From assembly GCA_025362235.1 (NCBI GenBank), contig JANYGZ010000011.1, positions 1-64,000 on the forward strand: a DNA stretch of 64,000 bases. Reading direction: 5' to 3'. Shown here piece after piece: positions 44,045 through 52,382 of the stretch; the first letter of the stretch is position 1; the number at the start of each line of letters is the position of its first letter. Below the pieces are notes generated by a model, which was given only the letters and a program-made list of their open reading frames with translations, did not search any database and was not told where the DNA came from. This DNA is from Ferruginibacter sp. (GTDB lineage Bacteria > Bacteroidota > Bacteroidia > Chitinophagales > Chitinophagaceae). The translations under genes and the position numbers were made by a program.

Positions 44045-44251
44045 ATGGCAATAGAATACGATAAAAAGAAAAAATACGCTTCAGAGGAATTGATGGAGAT
44101 GGCTTATCAGGAGAGCATGCTTTCCATACATGAACATGATGATAAGCCAGACCCTTTGGTGGGTGCAATTCTAACCACTGCGGATGGCAAAATACTTGCC
44201 ACCGCACATAGGGGCGAATGCGTATTGGTGAGCATTGCGAATACACCTTAA
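44045..44251 (+). CDS. Zinc deaminase-ATPase fusion, N-terminal piece before a frameshift
   Basis: Starts at ATG 44045 (MAIEYDKKKKYASEEL). It encodes the first strands and helix of a cytidine/RibD-type deaminase fold (LVGAILTTADGKILATAHRGE). In this frame the sequence then runs into VLVSIANTP and a stop. One missing A near 44216 (GCGAATGCG instead of GCGAAATGCG) would join it to the next frame as HRGEMRIGEHCEYT, the expected zinc site. It should be read with 44218-45540 as one gene of about 498 residues. Confidence 0.8.
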   Translation: MAIEYDKKKKYASEELMEMAYQESMLSIHEHDDKPDPLVGAILTTADGKILATAHRGECVLVSIANTP

Positions 44252-45540
44252 TTGAAAGGAAACTAAAAACGGAAAACTTAAACGGTTGTCATTTGTATGT
44301 GACTCTTGAACCATGTATAGATAAAGTAAGAACAAAGCCAAAGAAAGGCTGTGCCACTCATATTTTTAAAGCCCGTTTAGGCAAAGTATTTATTGGTATC
44401 CGTGATCCCGATATTGATATTGAAAACCAAGGAGCGAATGAACTGATTGCAAAAGGTATTCACGTAGAAGATTTTCATCCGGAGGTTGCTGACAAAATTC
44501 GAGAAAGCCTTGCAGAGTTTATCAAATACAAGGAAGCTCAAAAACTGATTATAAAGCAGAAAAGAGAAGCACAGCCAGTTCCCTACCTCAAGCAAGCTGT
44601 TGCTAATACTACTGTTTCCTTATTTTCTAAGTCTGCTGTTGATGAGTTTATTAAAAATGCACAAGCTACATTTACTTACCCATCGCAAGACTTCAACGAT
44701 TGGGCTTTGTCTTTTGAGTTAGCCACCAAAGAAGGCGATAACATTGTGCCAACGAAATTGGGGTTGATGTTGTTTGGCGAACATGCCGACGATACGCTTT
44801 CACATACCATTTTCAAAGTGGAACTGGATTATGGGGATGGTAAAACAGAAATAGAAGATTTTGGCGGTCCGGTGTCTACCCAATTGCCAAGGGTTTTAAA
44901 GTTTATTAAGGACAAAGGGTTAAAACTAACTATTGACCGTAGTAAAGCCAAACGAAAAACTGTAACAGATTTTCCAATAGAGATACTCAGAGAAGTGCTC
45001 GCCAATGCTATCATCCACAGAGATTATAGTATTATTCAAGCTACCAACTACATTTACATTGGTCCAGAAAAAATCATTGTCAGAAGTCCAGGAATGCCTA
45101 TGCCTCCATTGACAATTGATGATATAAGGACAATGGACTTGCCGTCGGTAAGCCGTAATCCAAAAATCATGTATGTGTACAACAGAATGGGATTTGCTGA
45201 ACAAAGAGGAATTGGCCTTCGAAATATGAAGCAGCTTCCTCAATCTGGCTTTCCTCTACCAACTTTCAACATTAAAGGAAATATCCTGGAAATTGTATTT
45301 GCTCGTGATGCTTCACTAATTCCTGAGTTAAAAGGAGTAAATACCAAAGGCTTTACTCAGGAAGACAGAGATGGTTTATTCTTTATTCAGCAAAATGAAC
45401 CGGTAGCTGTTAAAGACTATGCTAAGCATTTTAATTTAGCAGAAAAAACTGCCCAAAGACGAATTGGCGTTCTTTTTGAAAAGGGCTTATTAGAAAAGGA
45501 AGGCGATAATAGATGGGTCAAATATAGAATTAAGCAATAA
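44218..45540 (+). CDS. Zinc deaminase fused to a RecG-like ATP-binding and winged-helix protein (main piece)
   Basis: 440 residues in this frame. Residues 1-90 complete the deaminase: the zinc His and catalytic Glu are in GEHCEYTLIE, and the zinc cysteines in TLEPCIDKVRTKPKKGC, an enlarged PCxnC loop. KVFIGIRDPD follows. After a linker (~100-140) comes a region like the C terminus of AlbA/RecG-like regulators: GLMLFGEHAD, then the GHKL-type ATPase patch FPIEILREVLANAIIHRDYS and GIGLRNMKQLPQSGFPLPTF. The C terminus is a winged helix (VKDYAKHFNLAEKTAQRRIGVLFEKGLL). The combination of nucleotide or base deamination, ATP binding and DNA binding suggests a regulatory or defence protein; the substrate is unknown. 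The 5' end is displaced by a one-base frameshift near 44216. Confidence 0.8.
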   Translation: MRIGEHCEYTLIERKLKTENLNGCHLYVTLEPCIDKVRTKPKKGCATHIFKARLGKVFIGIRDPDIDIENQGANELIAKGIHVEDFHPEVADKIRESLAEFIKYKEAQKLIIKQKREAQPVPYLKQAVANTTVSLFSKSAVDEFIKNAQATFTYPSQDFNDWALSFELATKEGDNIVPTKLGLMLFGEHADDTLSHTIFKVELDYGDGKTEIEDFGGPVSTQLPRVLKFIKDKGLKLTIDRSKAKRKTVTDFPIEILREVLANAIIHRDYSIIQATNYIYIGPEKIIVRSPGMPMPPLTIDDIRTMDLPSVSRNPKIMYVYNRMGFAEQRGIGLRNMKQLPQSGFPLPTFNIKGNILEIVFARDASLIPELKGVNTKGFTQEDRDGLFFIQQNEPVAVKDYAKHFNLAEKTAQRRIGVLFEKGLLEKEGDNRWVKYRIKQ

Positions 45541-45543
45541 GAA

Positions 45544-45637
45544 TCAAGGACATTATCAAAGACAATTTATCTTTGATAATGTTATAAAATGAATTAAAAA
45601 TGGTTCAAGGACAAAATCAAAGACAATTTGTCCTTGA
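45544..45637 (+). repeat. Tandem 61-base repeat with two palindromes
   Basis: Two units start with TCAAGGACA at 45544 and 45605. Unit 1 contains the perfect inverted repeat CATTATCAAAGA / TCTTTGATAATG (45551-45581). Unit 2 has TCAAGGACAAA / TTTGTCCTTGA (45605-45637). They lie just after the fusion gene. No T-run follows, so a simple terminator is unlikely. Nothing else is seen up to 45820. Confidence 0.7.
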
Positions 45638-45820
45638 TAAGGTAAAATGAAGTAAAAAAAAATAGTTTATATTACACAAAATTGGGAAATCAACTATTTG
45701 AAGCTGGACGGACGGAAATATATTTCATGGTTTAACACAACCCCACACACGCAGGCTTTATTCAAAAAAGTTGGTCTTTGAAAAGGTATAATTAGCGGGG
45801 CCAGCAAATTTATTTCTATC

Positions 45821-47065
45821 TCACTCCACTTCGATGGGTGCAATCCACCTGAACGAACCCCATTCCAGTACAAGTGAACCGTGCCGGTTGTCGCTGGAGA
45901 TAATAGCTATAGTGAACTTTTCTACTGTAGCAATAGCAACCTCACTGATAACCCTCGCTGTACCCAGGTCAAGTGAGCCATTGTACTCTGTACCCCACTG
46001 TCCGCTCTGCTTGTTCACAATCAGGTCAACTCCATTGGTGTGAGGCGCAGTAAACAGCGTGTATGTGCCCGCAGGCACCTTCATCCCGGCAAGCTTTATC
46101 GGGGCTGACACCGTGAACTGAGTAGCCGCATTGGCTCCTGTTCTCCATACCCGGTCGTAAGGTATCACATCACCCAACAGGGTTCGTCCACGCAGCAATG
46201 GCCTGCCATAATCAACGGTGAACTTTGTATTACCAATTTGTGCCCGGGTGGTATCCCGAACGCTTAACGACTTTACATTGCCAGCTCCTTTCTCCTTTGC
46301 CTCAAAACGGTCTGCTACGCCTTTTACATCTGGTGGCGTGGCAAGTCGTTTTACCAGTACTTTGTATGTAGTTCGGGCGCCTGAATAACTCAGCATGCGA
46401 TAGCTGGAGTCCATCAAAGCCTCGCCGGTTCCGGAAAGCCAGTCGTGTGTAATTTCTATCTTGCCACTGCCAAGCGGGGTTACAGTCACGTCGCCCAGGG
46501 GAAACCGGTCGAATTCCCGGTCGATATAAAACTGCCGCATCTGCACGGGACTGCCGGCCGCAAGCTTTGATGCCGCCGCATGCTTCAACGCTGCGGCAAA
46601 GTAAAGTTCATAGAGACTATACATTTGCGGCACGTGTGCCACAACAATGCTGCCACCCGTTGGAAAATCACGATTCACCACGCCGGTGCTGTCCGTTTTA
46701 GAAAGATGCACTTTATTATTGGCGACATCGGCCACTATTTTTCGATGCCGCTGACTAAGAGGTTCACTCGGTGTGTAAATATCCATCACAAGATGTTGTA
46801 TGCTGCTGCTGTCATTAAGATTAACCACAGTATGGCGTACCTGCACACGTGGAAAGCGATCAACTTCATCGCTTGTTAAAGTATTGCCCTGTCGGGTTAT
46901 ACTCTCTACCGAAATTGTATCATGACCAAGCATTGTAAGAAAACAGTATCGTTCTGCCGGTGGTGTATTACAGGAAAGCAGCGAAGCCACTGCACTAAGA
47001 AAAAAGCAAACCACAGCCGACTTAGCGGGATGAAAACTTCGTGACTGAATAGTTGTATTATACAT
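45821..47065 (-). CDS. DUF2911-domain lipoprotein
   Basis: A 414-residue exported protein. Lipobox SLLSC gives a lipidated Cys near residue 32. The last ~150 residues are a DUF2911 domain (TKFTVDYGRPLLRGRTLLGDVIPYDRVWRTGANAATQF, then MKVPAGTYTLFTAP). The N-terminal ~230 residues are beta-rich and unassigned. The function of DUF2911 is unknown. The coding sequence looks richer in G+C than its neighbours, a possible sign of transfer. A TATATTTG box ends four bases before the ATG. Confidence 0.83.
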   Translation of the reverse strand: MYNTTIQSRSFHPAKSAVVCFFLSAVASLLSCNTPPAERYCFLTMLGHDTISVESITRQGNTLTSDEVDRFPRVQVRHTVVNLNDSSSIQHLVMDIYTPSEPLSQRHRKIVADVANNKVHLSKTDSTGVVNRDFPTGGSIVVAHVPQMYSLYELYFAAALKHAAASKLAAGSPVQMRQFYIDREFDRFPLGDVTVTPLGSGKIEITHDWLSGTGEALMDSSYRMLSYSGARTTYKVLVKRLATPPDVKGVADRFEAKEKGAGNVKSLSVRDTTRAQIGNTKFTVDYGRPLLRGRTLLGDVIPYDRVWRTGANAATQFTVSAPIKLAGMKVPAGTYTLFTAPHTNGVDLIVNKQSGQWGTEYNGSLDLGTARVISEVAIATVEKFTIAIISSDNRHGSLVLEWGSFRWIAPIEVE

Positions 47066-47069
47066 GGAA

Positions 47070-47077
47070 CAAATATA
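47070..47077 (-). promoter_or_regulatory. -7 promoter box of the DUF2911 gene
   Basis: TATATTTG on the minus strand, then TTCC, then ATG at 47065: the same four-base spacing as at 12068 and 21498. Confidence 0.55.
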
Positions 47078-47198
47078 AATATTGCAAAAAGAAAAATGGC
47101 TTAATTATTCAGTTAACCCTGCATTTTCGTTTCCCGGCTTGTTCGTGGCAGAAATCATTTTTGCACCAACGGAGTATAGCGGGTAAGTTAGTACTATT

Positions 47199-47312
47199 TT
47201 TCCGGAGCAAGTCTCCGCCCAAATAAAATTCCCAGGCGATGTGCCTGCCATGGATCGTGTGCAAGCCGCAGCACTTGCCGTTCAACAAAGAAAGGTTGTA
47301 ATTTTTTTGTTA
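47199..47312 (+). repeat. Family B REP-like repeat, copy 1
   Basis: Core TTCCGGAGCAAGTCTCC, then AAATAAAATTCCCAGGCGAT and the imperfect palindrome GGCGATGTGCCTGCC...GCAGCACTTGCC, ending GAAAGGTTGTAATTTTTTTG. Confidence 0.8.
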
Positions 47313-47365
47313 TCGGTTTTAGTCCCTTCGGGCAATGTCATTAAGTTAAGGAAACAATTAAATTG

Positions 47366-47495
47366 CACTACCCTTCAGGGTAGTGGTAAAAGAAAATATT
47401 ATCCTTTCCGGGCTTTAGACCAAATATTCTTTGGGCTAAAGCCCATGTTTTTTTGTTAATTAATTACCCCGACCTAAAGGACGGGGTAATTAATT
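47366..47495. repeat. Family D hairpin cluster
   Basis: Three hairpins in a row: CACTACCCT/AGGGTAGTG (47366-47385), the palindrome GGGCTAAAGCCC (47433-47444), and AATTAATTACCCCG/CGGGGTAATTAATT (47458-47495). It is related to the element at 36452-36540. Confidence 0.7.
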
Positions 47496-47584
47496 CTTTT
47501 AACTTAATGACTTTGCAGCTTCTGTTGGTTTTATTGACCAACAGCTGGTAAAATAATAGTACCTTAATTTATCAATTAATAAAT

Positions 47585-48517
47585 ATGCTTAACAGAAGGG
47601 ATTTACTTAAATTATCTACTACACTGATTGCAGGAGCATTCATTCCCTTACCTGTTAAAACTGCAGTTACTGCTCCGCAGGGCCCCTTCAGGTTTTGCCT
47701 CAACACAAGTACCATCAGTGGGCAAAATCCTGGACTGCTGCATGCAATAGAAATTGCTTCAATAGCAGGTTATGATGGTATGGAACTTTGGATAAATGAT
47801 ATACAGGCATATCTTCAGCAGGGTAAATCTATCCAGTCACTGTCATCTTTTCTTTCATCAAAAAATATGAGGGTAGAGAATGCGATCAGTTTTACGGAGT
47901 GGATGGTAGATGACGAAGCGCAACGTAAAGCGGCACTAACACAACTGGAACAAGAGATGAAAATAGTAGCTGCGTTGGGTTGCAATCGAATTGCTGCGCC
48001 ACCAGCAGGTGTTACCAAAGATCAACCAATCAATTTTCAAAAAGCAGGTGCCAGGTACCGGGAGATACTGGTATTGGGGAGGAAATACAATGTAATGCCG
48101 ATCCTTGAATTCTGGGGTGCATCGGGTACATTGTATAATCTCAGCCAGACATTGGCAATAGCTGCCGCAGCTGATGACAGGGATGCCCGTATCCTGCCGG
48201 ATGTGTACCACTTGTTCCGTGGTGGCTCTGGCTTTGAAGCGTTAAGCCTTGTAAATGGAAAGGTGATTGATATTATTCACATGAATGATTATCCGGCTTC
48301 CAAACCGGTGGATGAACAGACGGACAGTGACAGGGTGTATCCCGGCGATGGTGTTGCCCCATTGAAACAGGTATTGCGTGATCTTAAAACTATCGGGGGC
48401 ACCAAAGTGCTCTCACTGGAGCTTTTTAATAAAAACTATTGGGCACAAGATCCGCTGGTTGTTGCAAAAACCGGGTTACAAAAAATGAAAGCGCTGGTGA
48501 AGGAGGTTGCTGGTTAA
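47585..48517 (+). CDS. Exported sugar phosphate isomerase/epimerase-like TIM-barrel protein
   Basis: A 310-residue protein with a twin-arginine-like signal (NRRDLLKLSTTLIAGAFIPLP). A xylose-isomerase-like barrel follows. Metal ligands are likely in ILEFWGASG (~160-168), ILPDVYHLFRGG (~205), DIIHMNDYPA (~235) and VLSLELFNKNYW (C-terminal Glu). This group includes hydroxypyruvate isomerases and inosose dehydratases; the substrate is not determined. It is flanked by family B repeats on both sides. Confidence 0.85.
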   Translation: MLNRRDLLKLSTTLIAGAFIPLPVKTAVTAPQGPFRFCLNTSTISGQNPGLLHAIEIASIAGYDGMELWINDIQAYLQQGKSIQSLSSFLSSKNMRVENAISFTEWMVDDEAQRKAALTQLEQEMKIVAALGCNRIAAPPAGVTKDQPINFQKAGARYREILVLGRKYNVMPILEFWGASGTLYNLSQTLAIAAAADDRDARILPDVYHLFRGGSGFEALSLVNGKVIDIIHMNDYPASKPVDEQTDSDRVYPGDGVAPLKQVLRDLKTIGGTKVLSLELFNKNYWAQDPLVVAKTGLQKMKALVKEVAG

Positions 48518-48550
48518 AGGAATAGATTACTGTCAGGCTGGTAATTGCCC

Positions 48551-48664
48551 CTTTTTCCGGAGCAAGTCTCCTTAAAATAAAATTTCCAGGCGATGTGCCT
48601 GCCATGAATCGTGTACAAGCCGCAGCACCCTCCGTTCCATACAGGAAGGCTGTAATTTTTTTGA
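48551..48664 (+). repeat. Family B REP-like repeat, copy 2
   Basis: TTTTTCCGGAGCAAGTCTCC, CCAGGCGATGTGCCTGCCAT and GCCGCAGCACCCTCCGTTCC, ending GGAAGGCTGTAATTTTTTTG. Confidence 0.8.
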
Positions 48665-48737
48665 TCTTTCAATGAGGATGGACCACCTGCGAAACCCATC
48701 AGGTGCAGGAGTATAGGCTAAATAGATAACCAAATCA

Positions 48738-48795
48738 GGCACAGGAAGGCCAGCACACTTTACCCACGCTTCATTCCTGCGCTTGGGTGAGAAAA
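48738..48795 (+). repeat. Associated repeat block (second copy at 51976)
   Basis: CACAGGAAGGCCAGCACACT and CATTCCTGC..(T/C)GxGTGAG are shared with 51976-52035. Each copy lies near a family B element. The rest of 48665-48897 holds no gene. Confidence 0.6.
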
Positions 48796-48897
48796 ACTGC
48801 CGGGACTGCAAGTGGAAAATTTGTGCGAGTGAGGGGCCACTTCTGTTAGCTTAGTAACTTAGCACAAGTTATCCCGGCTTGCTATCAGGGAGCATAC

Positions 48898-49548
48898 TCA
48901 TGCTTTCAACAAGTGTTTATCAAATCCCATTTGTACAAGACGTTCATACGCATCCCACACCCCTGGAGGTATTTCCTGGTAAATCTGGAAGCCTTTGGCC
49001 GGATATAGCCTGATACGTTGCAGGTCACCAATCATGATATTGATTACCCTGTCTAAGGGAATATCATCCGTAGCATATTCGTCAAAAGGTATTTTTGGTG
49101 ATGTGACCAGCAGGTTTTTATCTGGCCAGTATTTTTTGAAAGTCGCATATGACCTTCTTTCCATATAGGGTTTTTGTACTACGATAAAGTTTTGCGGATC
49201 AAGTCCTTTTTGGTTAAGCAACTGTTGTGTAAATAAAATATTCTCCCCCGTATTGGTGGACTTGTTTTCTACAAGAATAGCATCAGCCGGTACTCCTTTT
49301 TGTATCGCAATCGCGGCAAATTTGTCGGCTTCACTATCGGTCCACATATTCTGCGTAAAGTTCCCCAGCCCACCCGACATAATAACAAGAGGTGCCCAGC
49401 CCTCAAGGTATAATTCAGCGGCCCTGTCAGCCACTCTCAAATCATGACTACCCAATGCAAGTATACAATCAGATTTTGCCAATTCATGATGCATGTGATG
49501 ATAATCCCATAGTTGCTGAGCCAGTGATAATACATCGGGTTTAATCAT
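48898..49548 (-). CDS. YdcF-family (DUF218) protein
   Basis: A 216-residue protein of the DUF218/YdcF group: LALGSHDLRVADRAAELY, PLVIMSGGLGNFT and ENKSTNTGENILFTQQLL are the conserved blocks. It lacks the membrane helices of SanA/ElyC-type members, so it is probably cytoplasmic, like E. coli YdcF. Function uncertain (the E. coli protein binds S-adenosylmethionine). It lies alone between two family B repeats. Confidence 0.88.
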   Translation of the reverse strand: MIKPDVLSLAQQLWDYHHMHHELAKSDCILALGSHDLRVADRAAELYLEGWAPLVIMSGGLGNFTQNMWTDSEADKFAAIAIQKGVPADAILVENKSTNTGENILFTQQLLNQKGLDPQNFIVVQKPYMERRSYATFKKYWPDKNLLVTSPKIPFDEYATDDIPLDRVINIMIGDLQRIRLYPAKGFQIYQEIPPGVWDAYERLVQMGFDKHLLKA

Positions 49549-49686
49549 ATAGAGTCTTTATTTTAAATAAATAGTAACCCAGGTTATTAATCAAAGATAT
49601 TAACAGTGAAAGAAATAAAACCTGTATTCTCCGGAATTTGATGAATCAGTAATCAACGCTATACCAATACAGCTTGCTTACCAAAC

Positions 49687-49837
49687 TTTTTCCGGGCCAA
49701 GTCTCCTCAAAAATAAAAAATTTTTTTTCGAAACAAGTCTCCCCAAAATAAAATTCCCAGACGACGTGTCTGCCATGGATTGTGTGCAAGCCGCAGCACT
49801 CGTCGTTCTATAAAGAAAGGCTGTAATTTTTTTGTTA
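49687..49837 (+). repeat. Family B REP-like repeat, copy 3 (with a partial duplication)
   Basis: The head TTTTTCCGGGCCAAGTCTCC is followed by a second head-like CGAAACAAGTCTCCCCAAAA. The body then follows (ACGTGTCTGCCATGGATTGT, GCCGCAGCACTCGTCGTTCT). Confidence 0.75.
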
Positions 49838-49914
49838 ATGGTTTTAGTCCCGTCTAGGTTTTTACCACCTGATTTTTCAATGAGGATGAAACCACCTGCT
49901 AAACCCCGCCGAAA

Positions 49915-49950
49915 CAAAAAGCCACCTCGTTTTAAAGAGGCAGCTTTTTT
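49915..49950 (-). terminator. Terminator of the metallophosphoesterase gene
   Basis: AAAAAGCCACCTC (from 49916) and GAGGCAGCTTTTTT (49937-49950) form a hairpin with T/A runs on both sides. Confidence 0.75.
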
Positions 49951-49975
49951 CCTACATGCCGCTAAACATTCTTAT

Positions 49976-51304
49976 TTATTGAAGTTTCAGGTGAATTTGA
50001 AGACTATTGTCAGCAGGGGGTAAATCAGTCCAAAGCGCATTGATAGCATCACCCAGCGGAGGCACCATTAGACCAAATGCATCCACTTTTGTTTGTTCTG
50101 AAGCAGTAATTTTTTCATCTCCGGCAAAATGTGCTATAAACCCATTCCTGAGTAAGGGGCCCCCTATATCCACCAGTGGAGAGGGCAATGAATAAGGAGG
50201 GTTAGCAATCGCATAACCGAGATATCCATCCAGGTGATCGCTCAGGAAAATATGTGAGTAGTCAGGAAAATTCAAGCCTGCGGGCAGAGCCGCTGAAATT
50301 GTCTTTACATACCTGGTATTGATATTCATCTCATCACCGGTTATGTTAATAATCCGGTAGGGACTTGGTGCAGTAACCATGGAGCCGGTTTCAATATCAT
50401 ACAAAATTTTATCGCCGTCTTTCCTGCTGGTGATATCATTGGCATGATAATGTCCCGTAAACATGATTGATAATCCTGCCAACATAAAATCATGTGCAGT
50501 GTTTTCGTAATCATCAATCACATAGCCCGGGTCCAGTTGATTCTGACCGGTATAATGTTCCAGAATACCATGGTGCATCATACCAAAAATTTGCACATGC
50601 TGTTTTTTTGCTTCGGCCATCCATTGCAATGCCCATTTTTTGGTTTCAGGCTTAATTCTGCCGCCAACAATGGCAATGTTTTTATTCAGCTCATATTCAC
50701 AGGCGTCTAACCCCATGATCCATAGACCCGGTATAATTTGGGCAACATAACTGAGTGAATGGGGGTCCCTGGAAATAGCATTTGAATAGCCATAGCCGGC
50801 ATAAAATTTTGCAAAATCATTTGCAGAAATTGAGGGTGCCGGGCTTGCAATATTTCCATTATACTGTGCGGCCTCCGGGTTATTAATATCATGATTGCCC
50901 GGGACTACAAAAACACGGATTTTTTGATTGTCAAATTGTTTTAGCAACTGTATCATTGACTGGTGGCTTACCAGTTCGCCATCCTTGCTGAGATCGCCCG
51001 GAATAAGCACCAGATCCGGCTTTTCAGCTATCACCTGTTTGATGCATTGCCTGAATATCGGATCGCTGAATTCAATTAGTTTGGGGTCCTGATCCAGGTA
51101 GGCCTGGAATGCAGTTCCGGAAGCTGCATTATTTTTTAGCAATGATGCATCCATGTAATGAATATCAGAAATTATAGCAATTTTAAGTTGGTTGCCGTGG
51201 TTAGCTTTGTTATACAAAAACGTATCTTCCTTATTTGCTTCCTTGCTGCAGGAGCTGGCCACCATGATCCATAAGATTAGGAGCACATTTAGTATTTTTT
51301 TCAT
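49976..51304 (-). CDS. Calcineurin-like metallophosphoesterase lipoprotein
   Basis: A 442-residue protein from ATG 51304 (MKKILNVLLILWIMVASSC), with lipobox ASSC. An ATG at 51385 would place a non-signal stretch in front and is rejected. Metal and phosphate motifs appear in order: IISDIHYMD, IPGDLSKDGE, VPGNHDIN, MHHGILEH and FTGHYHAND. Such proteins hydrolyse phosphodiesters or phosphomonoesters in the periplasm. The last ~100 residues are an extra C-terminal domain. Substrate unknown. Confidence 0.9.
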   Translation of the reverse strand: MKKILNVLLILWIMVASSCSKEANKEDTFLYNKANHGNQLKIAIISDIHYMDASLLKNNAASGTAFQAYLDQDPKLIEFSDPIFRQCIKQVIAEKPDLVLIPGDLSKDGELVSHQSMIQLLKQFDNQKIRVFVVPGNHDINNPEAAQYNGNIASPAPSISANDFAKFYAGYGYSNAISRDPHSLSYVAQIIPGLWIMGLDACEYELNKNIAIVGGRIKPETKKWALQWMAEAKKQHVQIFGMMHHGILEHYTGQNQLDPGYVIDDYENTAHDFMLAGLSIMFTGHYHANDITSRKDGDKILYDIETGSMVTAPSPYRIINITGDEMNINTRYVKTISAALPAGLNFPDYSHIFLSDHLDGYLGYAIANPPYSLPSPLVDIGGPLLRNGFIAHFAGDEKITASEQTKVDAFGLMVPPLGDAINALWTDLPPADNSLQIHLKLQ

Positions 51305-51725
51305 AAAATGTTTGTTTGTGTGAATGTTAAAAACAATGATCTCCAATTTTATCAGGAGATTGAAAAAACGAAATGCTTTAAGCAATTATTCGTTTGGTTA
51401 CTTATCATAAAAAATTTTTGCTAAAAAGAAAAAAATCAGGAAACTTAACATTTGCCGAATTGGACTTGAATGGATATCGTTCATCTTTTTCGTTTTAAGG
51501 TTAGCTGTTATTATTGGTTCTTAAAACTACAGAGGATTCAGCCTGGCTACTAATCGACTTTTAGGAAGGCCTTCTTTTTTTTAGGAAATATTAATAAACC
51601 AACCAGCAAAAGGTTTAACTGAAATTGTAATATGCAAAAAAGCCATTAATTTGATTGCTTTTAGTGAATTTTGCAAAAACAATTTGAGAGCCCGGCAGCT
51701 TTTATTAATATTAGTGCAAAAGAAT

Positions 51726-51880
51726 TTTTCGTCTTCCCCAAAATAAAATTCTCAGGCGATGTGTCTGCCATGGATCGTGTGCAACCCTCACCCGTCGTTT
51801 CATAAGAAAAGGCTGTAATTTTTTTGTAACTGATTTGGAAAACTTATCAAAAAACATGAACGGCTTAAGTTGCGATTTCA
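51726..51880 (+). repeat. Family B REP-like repeat, copy 4
   Basis: Head degraded; body AAATAAAATTCTCAGGCGAT, GTGTCTGCCATGGATCGTGT and the tail CATGAACGGCTTAAGTTGCG. It lies in a 1.08-kb gene-free region (51305-52382). Confidence 0.75.
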
Positions 51881-51975
51881 ACAAGCCAATACAAATCAGG
51901 AATGAGGGGAAGGCAATGAGCGTTTGCTACTGTGCCTACATCAATAAAGATGCAGGTAAAAAGTAACTGCATGGC

Positions 51976-52035
51976 ACAGGAAGGCCAGCACACCTTACCC
52001 ACGCCACATTCCTGCACCTGCGTGAGGTGAGCAAA
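51976..52035 (+). repeat. Associated repeat block (second copy of 48738)
   Basis: CACAGGAAGGCCAGCACACC and CATTCCTGCACCTGCGTGAG, immediately before the family B copy at 52037. Confidence 0.6.
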
Positions 52036-52036
52036 T

Positions 52037-52162
52037 GTTTTTTTGGAGAAAGTCTCCCTCAAAATAAAATTCCCTGGCGATGTGTCGGCCATGAATCGTG
52101 TGCAAGCCGCAGCACTTGCCGTTCCATAAGGAAAGGTTGTAATTTTCTTGTGACTGATTTGG
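52037..52162 (+). repeat. Family B REP-like repeat, copy 5
   Basis: TTTTTTTGGAGAAAGTCTCC, CCTGGCGATGTGTCGGCCAT and GCCGCAGCACTTGCCGTTCC. From 52163 to 52382 there is no further recognised feature. Confidence 0.75.
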
Positions 52163-52382
52163 AAATCATCAGGTGCAGGAGTATATGCTAAATAAATAAT
52201 CTACCTTACCTTTAACAGGCGCAAATACTATACATATGAGGTGCAGGAATGAAGGGCGTGCGATGTACATTTGCTACATAAGCCCGACGGTAATATAGAT
52301 GCAGGTAATCAATAATTGGGGCATTGAACAACTGTAATTAAAACAATAATTTTAGTAGTATATTTAATTTAAAAAACACAAC

